This document shows, piece by piece, positions 42,708-51,200 of a DNA stretch of 64,000 nucleotides; the stretch's first letter is position 1, and each line of letters begins with the position of its first letter. Source of the stretch: Aureimonas ureilytica DSM 18598 = NBRC 106430. Its GTDB lineage: Bacteria; Pseudomonadota; Alphaproteobacteria; Rhizobiales; Rhizobiaceae. Below the pieces are notes generated by a model that worked only from the letters and a program-made list of their open reading frames with translations, searched no databases and was not told the DNA's origin. A program made the translations under genes and the position numbers. The stretch lies in NCBI RefSeq assembly GCF_000382705.1, contig NZ_ARQE01000001.1, positions 167,551-231,550 of the forward strand. Reading direction: 5' to 3'.

Positions 42708-43492
42708 GAGGCCGGCTCCAGGCCGTAGAGGGAAAGATGGGCGTGAACGAGCCGGCGGGTCGCGGGATGCGAGGGGCGGTAGAACAGGTCCATGACCGGC
42801 CCGGTCTCCACGATGCGCCCGGCCTCCATCACGGCGACGCGGTCGGCGAGCCGCGCCACGACGCCCATGTCATGGGTGACGAGGAGAATGCCGAGGCCCC
42901 GCGACGTCTTCAGCCGGTCGAGAAGGTCGAGGATTTCGCGCTGGACCACGAGGTCGAGATCGGTGGTCGGCTCGTCCGCGAAGAGAAAGGGCGCGCCCGT
43001 CAGGAGCGCGAGCGCGATCATCATGCGCTGAAGCATCCCACCGCTCATCTCGAAGGGATGGAGGGGGAGGATGCGCTCGGCATCCGCCAGCCCCGCATCG
43101 GACAGCGCGGACGCGACGAGCCCGTCCCATCGCGCGCGATCGACGCCCAGCGCGCGCAGCGTTTCCTCGGCATGGGCGCGCATGGTGCGCACCGGGTTGA
43201 AGGCGCTGCGCGGGTTCTGGAGGATGGTGGCGACATGCCGGCCGCGCAGCTCGGCCCCGGTCCGCGCGACGCCCTCCAGCGCGACCGTGCCGCCCTCGCG
43301 CCAGGTTCCCGGTGGCAGGACATCGAGCGCGGCGGCGCAGGTCAGCGACTTGCCCGAGCCGCTGGCCCCGACCAGCGCCAGAACCTCGCCGGCCTGGAGC
43401 GTCAGATCGACCGCGTCCACGAGCGCGAGCGTCTCGCCCGCGCGGCGCGTGCGCACGCCGAGGCGGATGACGTCGAGGCGAAGCGCGGTCAA
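42704..43492 (-). CDS. nikD: Nickel ABC transporter ATP-binding protein NikD
   Basis: A 262-residue ABC ATPase. Walker A G-A-S-G-S-G-K-S near 38, Q-loop [11 protein letters not shown] near 84-94, signature M-S-G-G-M-L-Q-R near 144-151 and Walker [13 protein letters not shown] near 166-177. There is no ATG at the proper place: the TTG at 43492 overlaps the nikC stop (TTGA) and begins the conserved N terminus ([10 protein letters not shown]), so I use it as start. The M-L-Q-R signature is typical of NikD. It is coupled to both neighbours. Confidence 0.9.
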   Translation of the reverse strand: MTALRLDVIRLGVRTRRAGETLALVDAVDLTLQAGEVLALVGASGSGKSLTCAAALDVLPPGTWREGGTVALEGVARTGAELRGRHVATILQNPRSAFNPVRTMRAHAEETLRALGVDRARWDGLVASALSDAGLADAERILPLHPFEMSGGMLQRMMIALALLTGAPFLFADEPTTDLDLVVQREILDLLDRLKTSRGLGILLVTHDMGVVARLADRVAVMEAGRIVETGPVMDLFYRPSHPATRRLVHAHLSLYGLEPAS

Positions 43493-44358
43493 TGCGAGTG
43501 CTCCATGCGCAGATGCGGGTCGAGCCGGTCGCGGATCGCATCGCCCAGGAGGTTGAAGGCCATGACGCTGACGAAGAGCGCGAGGCCCGGCCAGACCATC
43601 AGGTGCGGCTCGGTCCAGACGAACTGGCGCGCGTCGTTCAGCATCACGCCCCATTCGGCGGTCGGCGCGGCGACGCCGAGCCCCAGAAAGGACAGGCCGG
43701 AGACATGCAGCATGATGTGGCCGATATCGAGCGTGGCGAGAACGGCGAGCTGCGACAGGGTGGCGGGCAGGAGATGGGCCGCGAAGATGCGCAGACGCCC
43801 CGCCCCGGCGAGGCGCGAGGCCAGGATGAAGTCGCGATGCTTCAGGGACAGGACGATGCCGCGCACGAGCCGCGCGTACCAGGCCCAGTGCGACAGGGCG
43901 ATGGCGATCACCACGTTGACGAGTCCGGTTCCGAGCATCCCCACCATGAAGAGCGAGAGGACGAGGGTCGGAAAGGTGAGGAACACGTCGGCGCAGCGCA
44001 TGATCCACTGGTCGAGGCGTCCGCCGACGAAGCCCGCCAGCCCCCCGATCGCGATGCCGAGCGCGAGGATCAGCGACAGCGCCACCGCGACCGAGCCGAG
44101 CGACACGCGCGCGCCGACGAGAAGCCGGGCGAGGATGTCGCGGCCGAGATGATCCGTGCCGAACCAATGCGCCGCGCTCGGCCCCTGAAGGCGCGCGGCC
44201 AGATCGACCGCGTTCGGATCGTAGGGCGAGAGAATGGGGCCGAAGATCGCCGCGAGGACGAGGAGCGCGACCAGGACGAGCGCGACGCGCCCGCTGCCCC
44301 GCAATGCCAAGCGGCGGCGCGCCGGCGACCGAAGGGGGGACAAGGCGATCTCGCTCAT
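43489..44358 (-). CDS. nikC: Nickel ABC transporter permease NikC
   Basis: A 289-residue permease of the dipeptide/nickel family with six spans. Family sequences: the N-terminal [11 protein letters not shown] near 40-50, [13 protein letters not shown] near 64-76 and the EAA loop [10 protein letters not shown] near 176-185. ATG 44358 overlaps the nikB stop (ATGA at 44355-44358). It pairs with NikB to form the channel. Confidence 0.93.
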   Translation of the reverse strand: MSEIALSPLRSPARRRLALRGSGRVALVLVALLVLAAIFGPILSPYDPNAVDLAARLQGPSAAHWFGTDHLGRDILARLLVGARVSLGSVAVALSLILALGIAIGGLAGFVGGRLDQWIMRCADVFLTFPTLVLSLFMVGMLGTGLVNVVIAIALSHWAWYARLVRGIVLSLKHRDFILASRLAGAGRLRIFAAHLLPATLSQLAVLATLDIGHIMLHVSGLSFLGLGVAAPTAEWGVMLNDARQFVWTEPHLMVWPGLALFVSVMAFNLLGDAIRDRLDPHLRMEHSH

Positions 44359-45299
44359 TCCACGCCCTCCGCCGAGAGCCGGATGCGCGGGTCGGCATAG
44401 GCATAGGCGATGTCGACGAGGAGGTTGCACAGGACGAAGATCGTGACCATCAGCAGCGTGAAGCACTGGATCACCGGATAGTCCCGGTTGAAGATGGCCG
44501 AAACGGCATAGCGCCCGACGCCCGGCCAGCCGAAGATGCTTTCCACGATCAGCGTGCCGCCGATGAGTTCGCCGATATGCATGCCCGTCGCGGTGACGAT
44601 CGGCAGAAGCGCGTTGCGCAGCACATGCGCGCGCTCGACCCGGCGCTCCGACAGGCCCCGCAGCCGCGCATAGGTGACATGGCGCTGCCCGGCCGCCTCC
44701 AGCATGGAGGCGCGCAGGAGGCGCGCGTTGATCGCCAGCGACATGAGCGCGATCGAGAGGGCGGGCATGATCATGTGCGACCAGCCGCCCCGCCCCATCG
44801 CCGGCAGCCAGCCGAGGTGGATGGAGAAGAAGAGAACGAGCAGGAAGCCCAGCCAGAAATTCGGCATGGACACGCCGAGAAAGGCGACGAGGCGCACGAT
44901 CTGGTCGGGCAGGCCATTGCGGTGGCGCGCCGCCCACATGCCGAGCGGAACCGACAGGCCGAGCGTCAGGAGAAGCGCGAAGCCCGCGAGCTGGAGCGTC
45001 GCGGGCAGGTAATGCAGGAGGTCCGGCAGGACGGGCCGCTGCGTGGCGTAGGACACGCCGAAATCGAGGCGCAGCGCGTCGCCGAGCCAGGCGAGATATT
45101 GAACCGCGAGCGGCCGGTCGAGCCCGAGAAAGGCGCGCGCTTCCTCCAGTGCCTGCGGCGTCGGCGGCAGGCGCGACAGGCGCAGATAGTCGAGCGCGGG
45201 GTCGCTCGGGCCCAGCCGCAGGAGAAGGAAGATGATGAGCGAGGCCGCGAGCAGCATCGGCACCAGAAGGAGAAGGCGGCGCAGGATGAAACCGGCCAT
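44355..45299 (-). CDS. nikB: Nickel ABC transporter permease NikB
   Basis: A 314-residue permease. The first membrane span is at residues 10-30, and [28 protein letters not shown] near 54-72 and the EAA loop Y-A-R-L-R-G-L-S near 215-222 are typical of NikB. It ends by overlapping nikC and lies 3 bp after nikA. The periplasmic loop between spans 1 and 2 has the normal dipeptide/nickel family length. Confidence 0.93.
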   Translation of the reverse strand: MAGFILRRLLLLVPMLLAASLIIFLLLRLGPSDPALDYLRLSRLPPTPQALEEARAFLGLDRPLAVQYLAWLGDALRLDFGVSYATQRPVLPDLLHYLPATLQLAGFALLLTLGLSVPLGMWAARHRNGLPDQIVRLVAFLGVSMPNFWLGFLLVLFFSIHLGWLPAMGRGGWSHMIMPALSIALMSLAINARLLRASMLEAAGQRHVTYARLRGLSERRVERAHVLRNALLPIVTATGMHIGELIGGTLIVESIFGWPGVGRYAVSAIFNRDYPVIQCFTLLMVTIFVLCNLLVDIAYAYADPRIRLSAEGVE

Positions 45300-45302
45300 G
45301 GC

Positions 45303-46871
45303 TCAGCGCGCCTCCGGCCGGATGGACTCGAAGGGAATTTCGCTCGCGAGCGCGCCGAAGGGAATGGGGCCGAGTTCGGGGCGGGCCACGACCATGGCGT
45401 TGACGAAGGTCAGCGGCAGATAGACCGCCTCCTCGTGCAGCCTCGTGAGGATGTCGCGATAAAGGGCCTGGCGCTCCGTCTCGTCGGTGGAGACCAGCAC
45501 CTTGCCGATCTCGGCATCGATCCGCGCCTTGTCGGGCAGGCCGAGCTGGGCCTGATAATCGGCATGGGAGGGCACGCGCATGGAGGAGAGGAAGGCGTGC
45601 GGATCGTAGGGCGCGCCCCAGGTGCGGTTGACGATCATGCCGAAGCGGCCGTCGCGCTGGCGTGCGTAGAGGCTGCTTTCCTCCTCGCCCACCAGGGTCG
45701 CGCGAATGCCGACCGCCGCCAGATCGGCCTGCACGATCTCGGCCATGGATTTGAGAACCGCGTCGTTGCCGATGAAGCAGAGCTCCACCTGGAGCGGCTC
45801 GCCGCCGCGCGAGCGCGTGCCGTCCGCGCCTTCCGTCCAGCCCGCCTCGTCCAGAAGGCGCTTGGCGAGCGCGGGATCGTGGCGATAGGGCGCAAGACCG
45901 AGATCGGCATAGGGAACGCTCGGCGAAAACAGCGTGTCGGCGCGCGTCTGCGTGCCGTAGAGCACGGTCGCGATCATCGTGTCCTTGTCCACGGCATGGT
46001 TGATCGCCTTGCGCACGGCGAGGTCGCGCGTCGCGCCCCGGTTGGTGTTGAGCGCGAAGACGCGCGTTTCGACCGGCGGCGAAAGCGCGGTGGTGAAGCG
46101 GCCCATGGCCTTGAAGCGCTCGAACGTGTCGGGCGAGATCGGCCCGTCCGTGCCGTAGATCAGGTCGATCTCGCCGGTTTCCAGCGCGACGGCACGCGTG
46201 TTGGGGTCGAGAATGACCTTCACGTCCACCTCGTCGAGCGCCGGCTTTTCGCCCCAATAGCGCTCGTTGCGCCGGAAGAGGTCGTGCTCGCCGAGCCGCG
46301 TTTCCGCGAGCACCCAGGGGCCCGTGCCGATCGGCGCCTCGATGCCCTCCACCGTGCCGCCCTTCACGAATTGCGAGGGCGCGACGAAGCGGAAGGGCCT
46401 CGGCAGGGCGAGTTCCTCCAGAACCGGGTAATAGGGCTCGCGCAGCGTCAGGCGCACGGTCAGCGCGTCCAGCGCCTCGGCGCGCTGGATCTGGTTGGCG
46501 AGTTCCAGCCAGGCGTGGCGCGCGCGGTTGGCGAGCACCGCCTCCACGTTTGCGACCACGGCGGCGGCGTCGAACGCCTCGCCATTGGAAAAGGTGACGC
46601 CCGGCCGCAGGTGGAACGTATAGACCCGGCCGCCCTCCGACACGTCCCAGGACTGCGCCAGCCAGGGCTTCACCGTGCCGTCGCCGGTGAACTTCACCAG
46701 GGGCTCGTAGACCATGCCTTGCGCGAACATCTGGTTGGGCGAATAGAGATGCGGGTTGAGCGGACCGACATTGACGGGCCAGGAGAAGCGCAGGCGCTCC
46801 TGCGCGGGCGCGACGGAGGCCGAGCCGACGAGGAGGCCGAGCGCGAGGGCGAGGGACGAGACAAGGCGCAC
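45303..46871 (-). CDS. nikA: Nickel-binding periplasmic protein NikA
   Basis: A 522-residue SBP family 5 protein, close to the 524 residues of E. coli NikA. The start was set to GTG 46871, giving a clean signal peptide ([15 protein letters not shown] to A-P-A-Q-E). Upstream in-frame ATGs at 46919 and 46916 lie inside the NikR operator and are unlikely starts. Mature features include L-N-P-H-L-Y, M-V-Y-E-P-L-V, G-T-G-P-W and the C-terminal F-V-N-A-M-V-V. It delivers nickel to NikBCDE for nickel enzymes (none encoded in this window). Confidence 0.92.
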   Translation of the reverse strand: MRLVSSLALALGLLVGSASVAPAQERLRFSWPVNVGPLNPHLYSPNQMFAQGMVYEPLVKFTGDGTVKPWLAQSWDVSEGGRVYTFHLRPGVTFSNGEAFDAAAVVANVEAVLANRARHAWLELANQIQRAEALDALTVRLTLREPYYPVLEELALPRPFRFVAPSQFVKGGTVEGIEAPIGTGPWVLAETRLGEHDLFRRNERYWGEKPALDEVDVKVILDPNTRAVALETGEIDLIYGTDGPISPDTFERFKAMGRFTTALSPPVETRVFALNTNRGATRDLAVRKAINHAVDKDTMIATVLYGTQTRADTLFSPSVPYADLGLAPYRHDPALAKRLLDEAGWTEGADGTRSRGGEPLQVELCFIGNDAVLKSMAEIVQADLAAVGIRATLVGEEESSLYARQRDGRFGMIVNRTWGAPYDPHAFLSSMRVPSHADYQAQLGLPDKARIDAEIGKVLVSTDETERQALYRDILTRLHEEAVYLPLTFVNAMVVARPELGPIPFGALASEIPFESIRPEAR

Positions 46872-46893
46872 GATCGTATCCGGGCTTCCAAAA

Positions 46894-46921
46894 GTATGAA
46901 CTTTCGTAGAAGTCATCATAC
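46894..46921 (-). promoter_or_regulatory. NikR operator
   Basis: GTATGA (46894-46899) and TCATAC (46916-46921) separated by exactly 16 bp match the established E. coli NikR site GTATGA-N16-TCATAC base for base. It lies 22 bp upstream of the proposed nikA GTG and 46 bp before nikR on the other strand, so NikR bound here could repress nikABCDE and perhaps itself. Confidence 0.95.
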
Positions 46922-46967
46922 TTCGGATTCGTCCAGCCCTTTTCGCGCCGCAACACGGGATGACGAC

Positions 46968-47429
46968 GTGCAGAGAATCACGATCACCGTCGATGACGAG
47001 CTGATGGCCGAGCTGGATCGCATGATCGAGGCGGGCGGCTATCCCAACCGATCCGAGGCGATCCGGGACCTGACGCGCCTCGGCCTGCGCGACGCGGCGG
47101 CGGCGGCCGGCGAGATTCGGGACTGCGTCGGCGTCCTCAGCTATGTCTACGATCACGAGGCGCGCGATCTCGCCCGTCGCCTGACGACCTCGCACCACCA
47201 CCATCACGACATATCCGTCGCCTCGCTGCATGTGCATCTCGACGCCGACCAATGCCTGGAGATCAGCGTCTTGAAGGGCCGCTCGGACGAGCTGCGCGAG
47301 TTCGCCGACACGATCGTCTCGCAGCGCGCCGTGTCCTATGGCGAGCTGAAGATCGTGCCGCAGCCCCGCCACACCCACGCCCACACCCACGCCGCCCATG
47401 GCGAGGCGGACGGGCATGACGAGGCCTGA
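46968..47429 (+). CDS. nikR: Nickel-responsive transcriptional repressor NikR
   Basis: A 153-residue ribbon-helix-helix/ACT-domain repressor. GTG 46968 starts the conserved N terminus [11 protein letters not shown]; the ribbon-helix-helix covers about residues 1-50 (N-R-S-E-A-I-R-D-L near 29-37). The high-affinity nickel site is complete: a histidine in the S-H-H-H-H-H run near 76-80, L-H-V-H near 88-91 and the cysteine in D-Q-C-L-E-I near 97. The C terminus adds an unusual histidine-rich tail ([10 protein letters not shown]). It is divergent from nikABCDE and separated by the operator at 46894-46921. Confidence 0.95.
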   Translation: MQRITITVDDELMAELDRMIEAGGYPNRSEAIRDLTRLGLRDAAAAAGEIRDCVGVLSYVYDHEARDLARRLTTSHHHHHDISVASLHVHLDADQCLEISVLKGRSDELREFADTIVSQRAVSYGELKIVPQPRHTHAHTHAAHGEADGHDEA

Positions 47430-47532
47430 GCGAAAGCCGATCGACGACGGGAGCCGGAGGGCGACGGTTTAATTCTGGAACATGCGGCGGCTCATGCGGT
47501 TGGGGGCAGACCCAAGCAAAAGGAAGCGACGC

Positions 47533-48351
47533 ATGGCCACTATCGAATCCAAGGACGGCACGCAGATCCACGTCAAGGACATGGGCCAGGGCCGGCCGGT
47601 CGTCCTGATCCATGGCTGGCCGCTCACCGGCGACATGTTCGAGTACCAGACCCTCGCCCTTCTCGAGGCCGGCTTTCGCGTCGTCACCTATGACCGGCGC
47701 GGCTTCGGCCAGTCCGGCCACCCCGCCAGCGGCTACGATTACGACACGTTCGCCGACGATCTCGCCGCCGTTCTGGACGGGCTCGACCTCAAGGATGCGG
47801 CGCTCGTCGGCTTTTCCATGGGCGGCGGCGAGATCGCCCGCTATCTCGGCCGCCACGGCGCGGCGCGCATCTCCAAGGCCGTGCTCGTGTCCTCGGTCGC
47901 CGGCTATCTCCTGAAGGACGACAGCAATCCGGACGGCGTCGACGCCAGCGTCTTCGAGGACATGAAGGCGCAGATCCGCAAGGACCGCTTCGCCTTCCTC
48001 CAGAGCTTCGCGAAAAGCTTCTACGGCGTCGGCGTCCTGTCGCGGCCGGTCAGCCAGGGCGTTCTCGACTGGAGCTTCGTGCTCGGCGTCATGGCGAGCC
48101 CGCTCGCCACGATCCGCTGCGTCGACGCCTTCGGCAAGACCGACTTCCGCCCCGACTTCCGCGCCTTCACCATTCCGACGCTGGTGATCCACGGCACGGG
48201 CGACGACACGGTCCCGATCGGCCCGACCGGCCACGCCGCCGCCAAGGCGATCCCCGGCGCCAAGCTGATCGAATACGAGGGCGAGCCGCACGGCCTCTTC
48301 GCCACGGTGCCCGACCGCCTAAACGAGGACCTCCTCGCCTTCCTGCGCTGA
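47533..48351 (+). CDS. Alpha/beta hydrolase (non-heme chloroperoxidase/esterase-like)
   Basis: A 272-residue alpha/beta-fold hydrolase. The oxyanion region V-L-I-H-G-W-P near 25-31, the nucleophile elbow G-F-S-M-G-G near 95-100, the acid in H-G-T-G-D-D-T-V-P near 217-225 and the histidine in E-G-E-P-H-G-L near 247-253 form a complete catalytic triad. The G-W-P-L and T-Y-D-R-R-G-F-G-Q-S features are typical of cofactor-free haloperoxidase-like esterases. ATG 47533 was preferred; a longer frame starts at 47482. The physiological substrate is unknown. Confidence 0.9.
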   Translation: MATIESKDGTQIHVKDMGQGRPVVLIHGWPLTGDMFEYQTLALLEAGFRVVTYDRRGFGQSGHPASGYDYDTFADDLAAVLDGLDLKDAALVGFSMGGGEIARYLGRHGAARISKAVLVSSVAGYLLKDDSNPDGVDASVFEDMKAQIRKDRFAFLQSFAKSFYGVGVLSRPVSQGVLDWSFVLGVMASPLATIRCVDAFGKTDFRPDFRAFTIPTLVIHGTGDDTVPIGPTGHAAAKAIPGAKLIEYEGEPHGLFATVPDRLNEDLLAFLR

Positions 48352-48418
48352 CCTCGCGGCTTTCGGGAGGGGGCGCCCCGCCCCTTCCCTTCGGCCTACG
48401 CCCCGTCCACCCCGCCTG

Positions 48419-48616
48419 AGAGCCGGGGACGAAACCTCCGGGCGGAGGATGGTCGAGAGATTTTCGCCCCTAGGCGATGAGCGAAGCGCAGTCGATGCGA
48501 GGTCGGCATCGGCGAGCATTCGCGACGGTCCGGAGGACGGGCGAGACACGTGGCTCGCCCTCGGACGGCGAAAAGATCCGACCAGCCGACCCCCGCGAGG
48601 TTTTGGTCCCGGTTCT
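48419..48616 (+). repeat. Dispersed intergenic repeat, copy B
   Basis: A 198-bp element with imperfect inverted ends: the left end AGAGCCGGGGACGAAACC (48419-48436) pairs with the right end GGTTTTGGTCCCGGTTCT (48599-48616). It contains the 30-bp core identical to copy A (48487-48516) and a right-hand block similar to copy A around 48571-48598. The right end runs into the stop codon of the Nudix gene (48615-48617). Confidence 0.75.
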
Positions 48617-49238
48617 AAGCCGCCTGCCGGGCGGCCGGCCCCGCCTCGCCCGCCGATGCGGGAAACAGGTGGAGCGCGGCATATTGCAGGAGCATGATCG
48701 TCTTGCCGTCGCGGATCGCGCCGGATGCGACCATGGCGAGCGCCTCGTCGATGCTAAGTTCCAGAACCGCGATATCCTCGCCCTCGGCTTCCAGACCGCC
48801 GCCGGCTGCGCTCCGGTCGCCCGGCTCGTAGGCGCCGACGAAGAAATGCAGCCGCTCCGTCACCGAGCCGGGGCTCATGAAGGCGTCGAAGACGGGCCGG
48901 ACCTCGCGCACGCGAAACCCCGTTTCCTCCTCGGTTTCCGCGCGGATGCGCGCTTCCGGCTCGGCCCGGTCGAGAAGCCCGGCGGGCGCCTCGATCAGGA
49001 GGTCGTCATGCCCGTTGACGAAGGCGGGATAGCGGAACTGCCGGACGAGGATCACGGTGCGCCGGGCGAGATCGTAAAGGAGGATCACCGCCCCGTTGCC
49101 CCGGTCGTAGGTCTCGCGCGACTGCTGCTGCCAGCTGCCGTCGGCGCGCTGGAAGGACAGCCGCGTCTTCTTCAGAAGGAACCAGTCGTCGGACAGGACG
49201 GTGACGTCCTCGACGCGAATGCGATGGGCGATGCTCAC
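48615..49238 (-). CDS. Nudix hydrolase, ADP-ribose/GDP-mannose pyrophosphatase-like (NudK)
   Basis: A 207-residue Nudix enzyme. The N-terminal extension (about 45 residues) and the R-G-N-G-A-V-I-L-L-Y and R-Q-F-R-Y-P-A features fit the ADP-ribose/GDP-mannose pyrophosphatase group. The Nudix box near 104-125 is recognisable (G-L-L-D near its start, E-T-E-E-E-T-G-F at its end), but its usual arginine of the R-E-x-x-E-E core is alanine and the spacing is one residue short. GTG 49238 follows AAAGAGGG, so I prefer it over the ATG at 49303. It is divergent from a DeoR regulator. Confidence 0.87.
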   Translation of the reverse strand: MSIAHRIRVEDVTVLSDDWFLLKKTRLSFQRADGSWQQQSRETYDRGNGAVILLYDLARRTVILVRQFRYPAFVNGHDDLLIEAPAGLLDRAEPEARIRAETEEETGFRVREVRPVFDAFMSPGSVTERLHFFVGAYEPGDRSAAGGGLEAEGEDIAVLELSIDEALAMVASGAIRDGKTIMLLQYAALHLFPASAGEAGPAARQAA

Positions 49239-49300
49239 GAGACCCTCTTTCGTCGAACCCGCGCGGATCCCTTGTCCCGACGCGGCGATGGGCGTAAGCA

Positions 49301-49338
49301 TTCGTGCAGCCTCGTGCAGAGTCAAGAAATTTCGTGCA
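49301..49338 (+). promoter_or_regulatory. Helically phased TCGTGCA direct repeats, candidate DeoR operator
   Basis: In the gap between the divergent Nudix and DeoR genes the heptamer TCGTGCA occurs at 49302-49308, 49312-49318 and 49332-49338, that is at 10- and 20-bp steps, on one face of the helix. DeoR-type regulators commonly bind direct repeats with about one-turn spacing, so this is a plausible site for the adjacent regulator. Confidence 0.65.
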
Positions 49339-49361
49339 ACACAGGGATCGGGGGAGGGATC

Positions 49362-50117
49362 ATGCTGACCAGCGAGCGCAAGGCGCGAATCCTCGACCTT
49401 TTGCGGCGGGACGGGCGACTGGTGGCCAAGGCCTTCAGCCAGGAACTGGGCCTGTCCGAGGACACGATCCGCCGCGATCTGCGCGAGCTGGCCGGCGAAG
49501 GCCTGCTCCAACGCGTTCATGGCGGCGCCCTGCCCGCTTCGCCCGCCGTCGCGGATTTCAAGGCGCGCGAGGAAACCGGCTCGGCGGCCAAGATGGCTCT
49601 CGCCCGCGCGAGCGCCCGGCTGATCCGCCCGGGGCAGATCGTGTTTCTCGATGGCGGCACGACCAATGTCCATCTCGCCCGCCATCTGCCGGATGATCTC
49701 AGCGCCACGATCGTCACGCACAGCCCGAGCGTCGCCGTGGAGCTTGCCCGGCATCCCCTGGTGGAGGTGGAGCTGATCGGCGGGCGCCTGTTCAAGCATT
49801 CGGTGGTCGCGATGGGCGCGGCGAGCGCCGAGGCGATCTCGCGCATTCGCCTGGACAGCTACGTCATGGGCGTCACCGGCCTTCACGCCGACACGGGCGC
49901 GACCACGGGCGACGGCGAGGAAGCGGCGATCAAGCGCCTGATCGCGCGTCAGGCCGCGGAAACCATCGTGCTCGCGACGCGCGAGAAGCTCGGCGCCGCC
50001 TCGCCCTATCGCATCCTGCCGCTCGCCGAGATCGCGACGCTGGTGGTCGAACCGGGCCTGCCGGCCGATCAGTTGGCGCCTTTGCGCGCAGCGGGGATCG
50101 ACCTGATCGAAGCCTGA
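49362..50117 (+). CDS. DeoR/GlpR-family transcriptional regulator
   Basis: A 251-residue regulator. The N-terminal winged helix includes the DeoR signature A-K-A-F-S-Q-E-L-G-L-S-E-D-T-I-R-R-D-L near 22-40, followed by R-V-H-G-G-A near 50-55. The C-terminal sugar-phosphate-isomerase-like domain includes F-L-D-G-G-T-T-N near 93-100 and E-A-A-I-K-R near 187-192. GGGAGGG precedes ATG 49362. It is divergent from the Nudix gene and has three phased direct repeats in its promoter. A sugar phosphate effector is likely by family; the targets are unknown. Confidence 0.9.
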   Translation: MLTSERKARILDLLRRDGRLVAKAFSQELGLSEDTIRRDLRELAGEGLLQRVHGGALPASPAVADFKAREETGSAAKMALARASARLIRPGQIVFLDGGTTNVHLARHLPDDLSATIVTHSPSVAVELARHPLVEVELIGGRLFKHSVVAMGAASAEAISRIRLDSYVMGVTGLHADTGATTGDGEEAAIKRLIARQAAETIVLATREKLGAASPYRILPLAEIATLVVEPGLPADQLAPLRAAGIDLIEA

Positions 50118-50365
50118 GGGATCGGGCGATGCGTGGGGCCGCGAGTGCCCGAACCCTCCATGGTCACGCGCCCTCCGCATCGCTTCGCACCCATGCGATC
50201 ATCGCATGGCTCGACTGCAAAACTTCGATATCCGTCCAGCGCAAGGCTCCTCTTCGAGCTTTGCGCTACTCCCGAATGCGCGGGGCGCGTAGGTTCTGCC
50301 CATCGGAAGAACAAAGAAACACCGGCCACCACCGATGAGAGGCCGGGATCGAAAAGGAAAACCCC
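50118..50365. other. Intergenic region before the DUF1127 gene
   Basis: A 248-bp gap with no gene recognised. It is somewhat less GC-rich than its surroundings and should contain the DUF1127 promoter. The ribosome-binding site AAAAGGA lies at 50353-50359. Confidence 0.4.
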
Positions 50366-50509
50366 ATGTCCCTCGCTCGCTCCTTCAGCAACTGGCGCCA
50401 GTATCGCAACACGGCTGCCGAACTGAACCGCCTGTCGCAGCGCGAACTCTCCGACCTCGGCATCTCGCGCGCCGACATCCCGGCCATCGCCCGCCAGTCG
50501 GTCCGCTAA
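50366..50509 (+). CDS. DUF1127 mini-protein
   Basis: A 47-residue protein of the DUF1127 family, recognised by the pattern W-R-Q-Y-R-N-T-A-A-E-L-N-R-L (residues 10-23) and L-S-D-L-G-I-S-R-A-D-I (28-38). AAAAGGA precedes ATG 50366 at a normal distance. Family members in alphaproteobacteria are small regulators, in some cases RNA-binding and linked to phosphate or carbon metabolism; function here is unknown. Two hairpins follow immediately. Confidence 0.92.
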   Translation: MSLARSFSNWRQYRNTAAELNRLSQRELSDLGISRADIPAIARQSVR

Positions 50510-50523
50510 CAGTTTCACCCTTT

Positions 50524-50557
50524 CGCCTTCGCCGGTCCTCCCCCGGCCGAGGCGTTC
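50524..50557 (+). terminator. First hairpin after the DUF1127 gene
   Basis: CGCCTTCGCCGG (50524-50535) and CCGGCCGAGGCG (50543-50554) pair with two mismatches; TTC follows. Its central 17 nt recur exactly in the next hairpin. Confidence 0.6.
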
Positions 50558-50594
50558 AAGCCGAACGGTTCCTCCCACCGCCGGCTTACCCCTG

Positions 50595-50632
50595 ACGCCC
50601 TTGCCGGTCCTCCCCCGGCAGGGGCGTTTTTC
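50595..50632 (+). terminator. Strong intrinsic terminator after the DUF1127 gene
   Basis: ACGCCCTTGCCGG (50595-50607) and CCGGCAGGGGCGT (50615-50627) pair with one mismatch and are followed by TTTTT. It is a second copy, with diverged arms, of the hairpin 70 bp upstream. Confidence 0.85.
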
Positions 50633-50882
50633 GTTGGGGACGGTCGAGCTGCTCAGGTCCTCGCCGTCCTCACGACGGCCGGGACCCGGCCAGCCGGTCG
50701 GCGAGGCGCCGGAGACCATCGCTTTTCGTTGGGCGACCTGTGAACCCGCTCGGGAATTGGGCGGGCTGGTCGAAGAATTCGTCGCGTGGCCTCGGCGCCG
50801 AACCCGACGACTCGCCCGCGCGCAGGACCGGTTGGGGGCGAGGGACGATCTTTCGGCCGTCCATCGCCCGCCTTTGCCGCTC
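50633..50882. other. Intergenic region after the fds operon
   Basis: About 250 bp between the terminator and the convergent fdsD gene. Nothing is recognisable; open frames crossing it show no family features. Confidence 0.4.
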
Positions 50883-51200
50883 TCAGCCCGCGTCCGAGCC
50901 CCGCTCCGTGCCGACCGAGATGCCGCCGGCCGCTTGGAGCCGCTTGCGCGCGGCTTTCGGCGGGCGGGCGCGCAGGGATTCCAGCCCTTCCTTTGCCAGG
51001 GGGCGCAGGCCTTCGCCGCCCGCGTCGAGATGGTGGAAGATCATCTCGCGCATGCGCGGCGTCCAGAAGGCCGCGACATGGTCGGCGATCCCCAACACGC
51101 CCGGTTCATGCGCCTGGCTCTCGAAGAACTGCGAGACCTGATTGACCATGATGACGAGGCGCTCGGCCTCGCCGCCATGCGTTCCCTCCGCGCCGCTCAT
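50883..51200 (-). CDS. fdsD: NAD-dependent formate dehydrogenase delta subunit
   Basis: A 105-residue protein of the FdsD family, recognised from L-V-I-M-V-N-Q-V-S-Q-F-F-E-S near residues 15-28, I-A-D-H-V-A-A-F-W-T-P-R-M-R near 37-50 and the C-terminal G-L-R-P-L-A-K-E-G-L near 65-74. It overlaps the fdsA stop (ATGA at 51197-51200) and ends the operon. FdsD is a small subunit needed for a stable, active FdsABG complex. An fdsC (fdhD-type chaperone) gene, usually between fdsA and fdsD, is missing here. Confidence 0.9.
   Translation of the reverse strand: MSGAEGTHGGEAERLVIMVNQVSQFFESQAHEPGVLGIADHVAAFWTPRMREMIFHHLDAGGEGLRPLAKEGLESLRARPPKAARKRLQAAGGISVGTERGSDAG

Noticed and set aside
43489-46956. 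A 1155-codon minus frame that would fuse nikC to upstream sequence
   Set aside because: Only the last 289 codons have NikC features; the upstream part is an out-of-frame reading of nikA and nikB.
44304-47429. A 1041-codon plus-strand frame across nikABC
   Set aside because: Only its last 153 codons (NikR) are real; the rest is antisense to nikA, nikB and nikC.
50670-50864. A possible fourth copy of the dispersed repeat after fdsD
   Set aside because: The sequence after the fdsD stop also begins GAGAGC, but the conserved core and right-hand block are not present.
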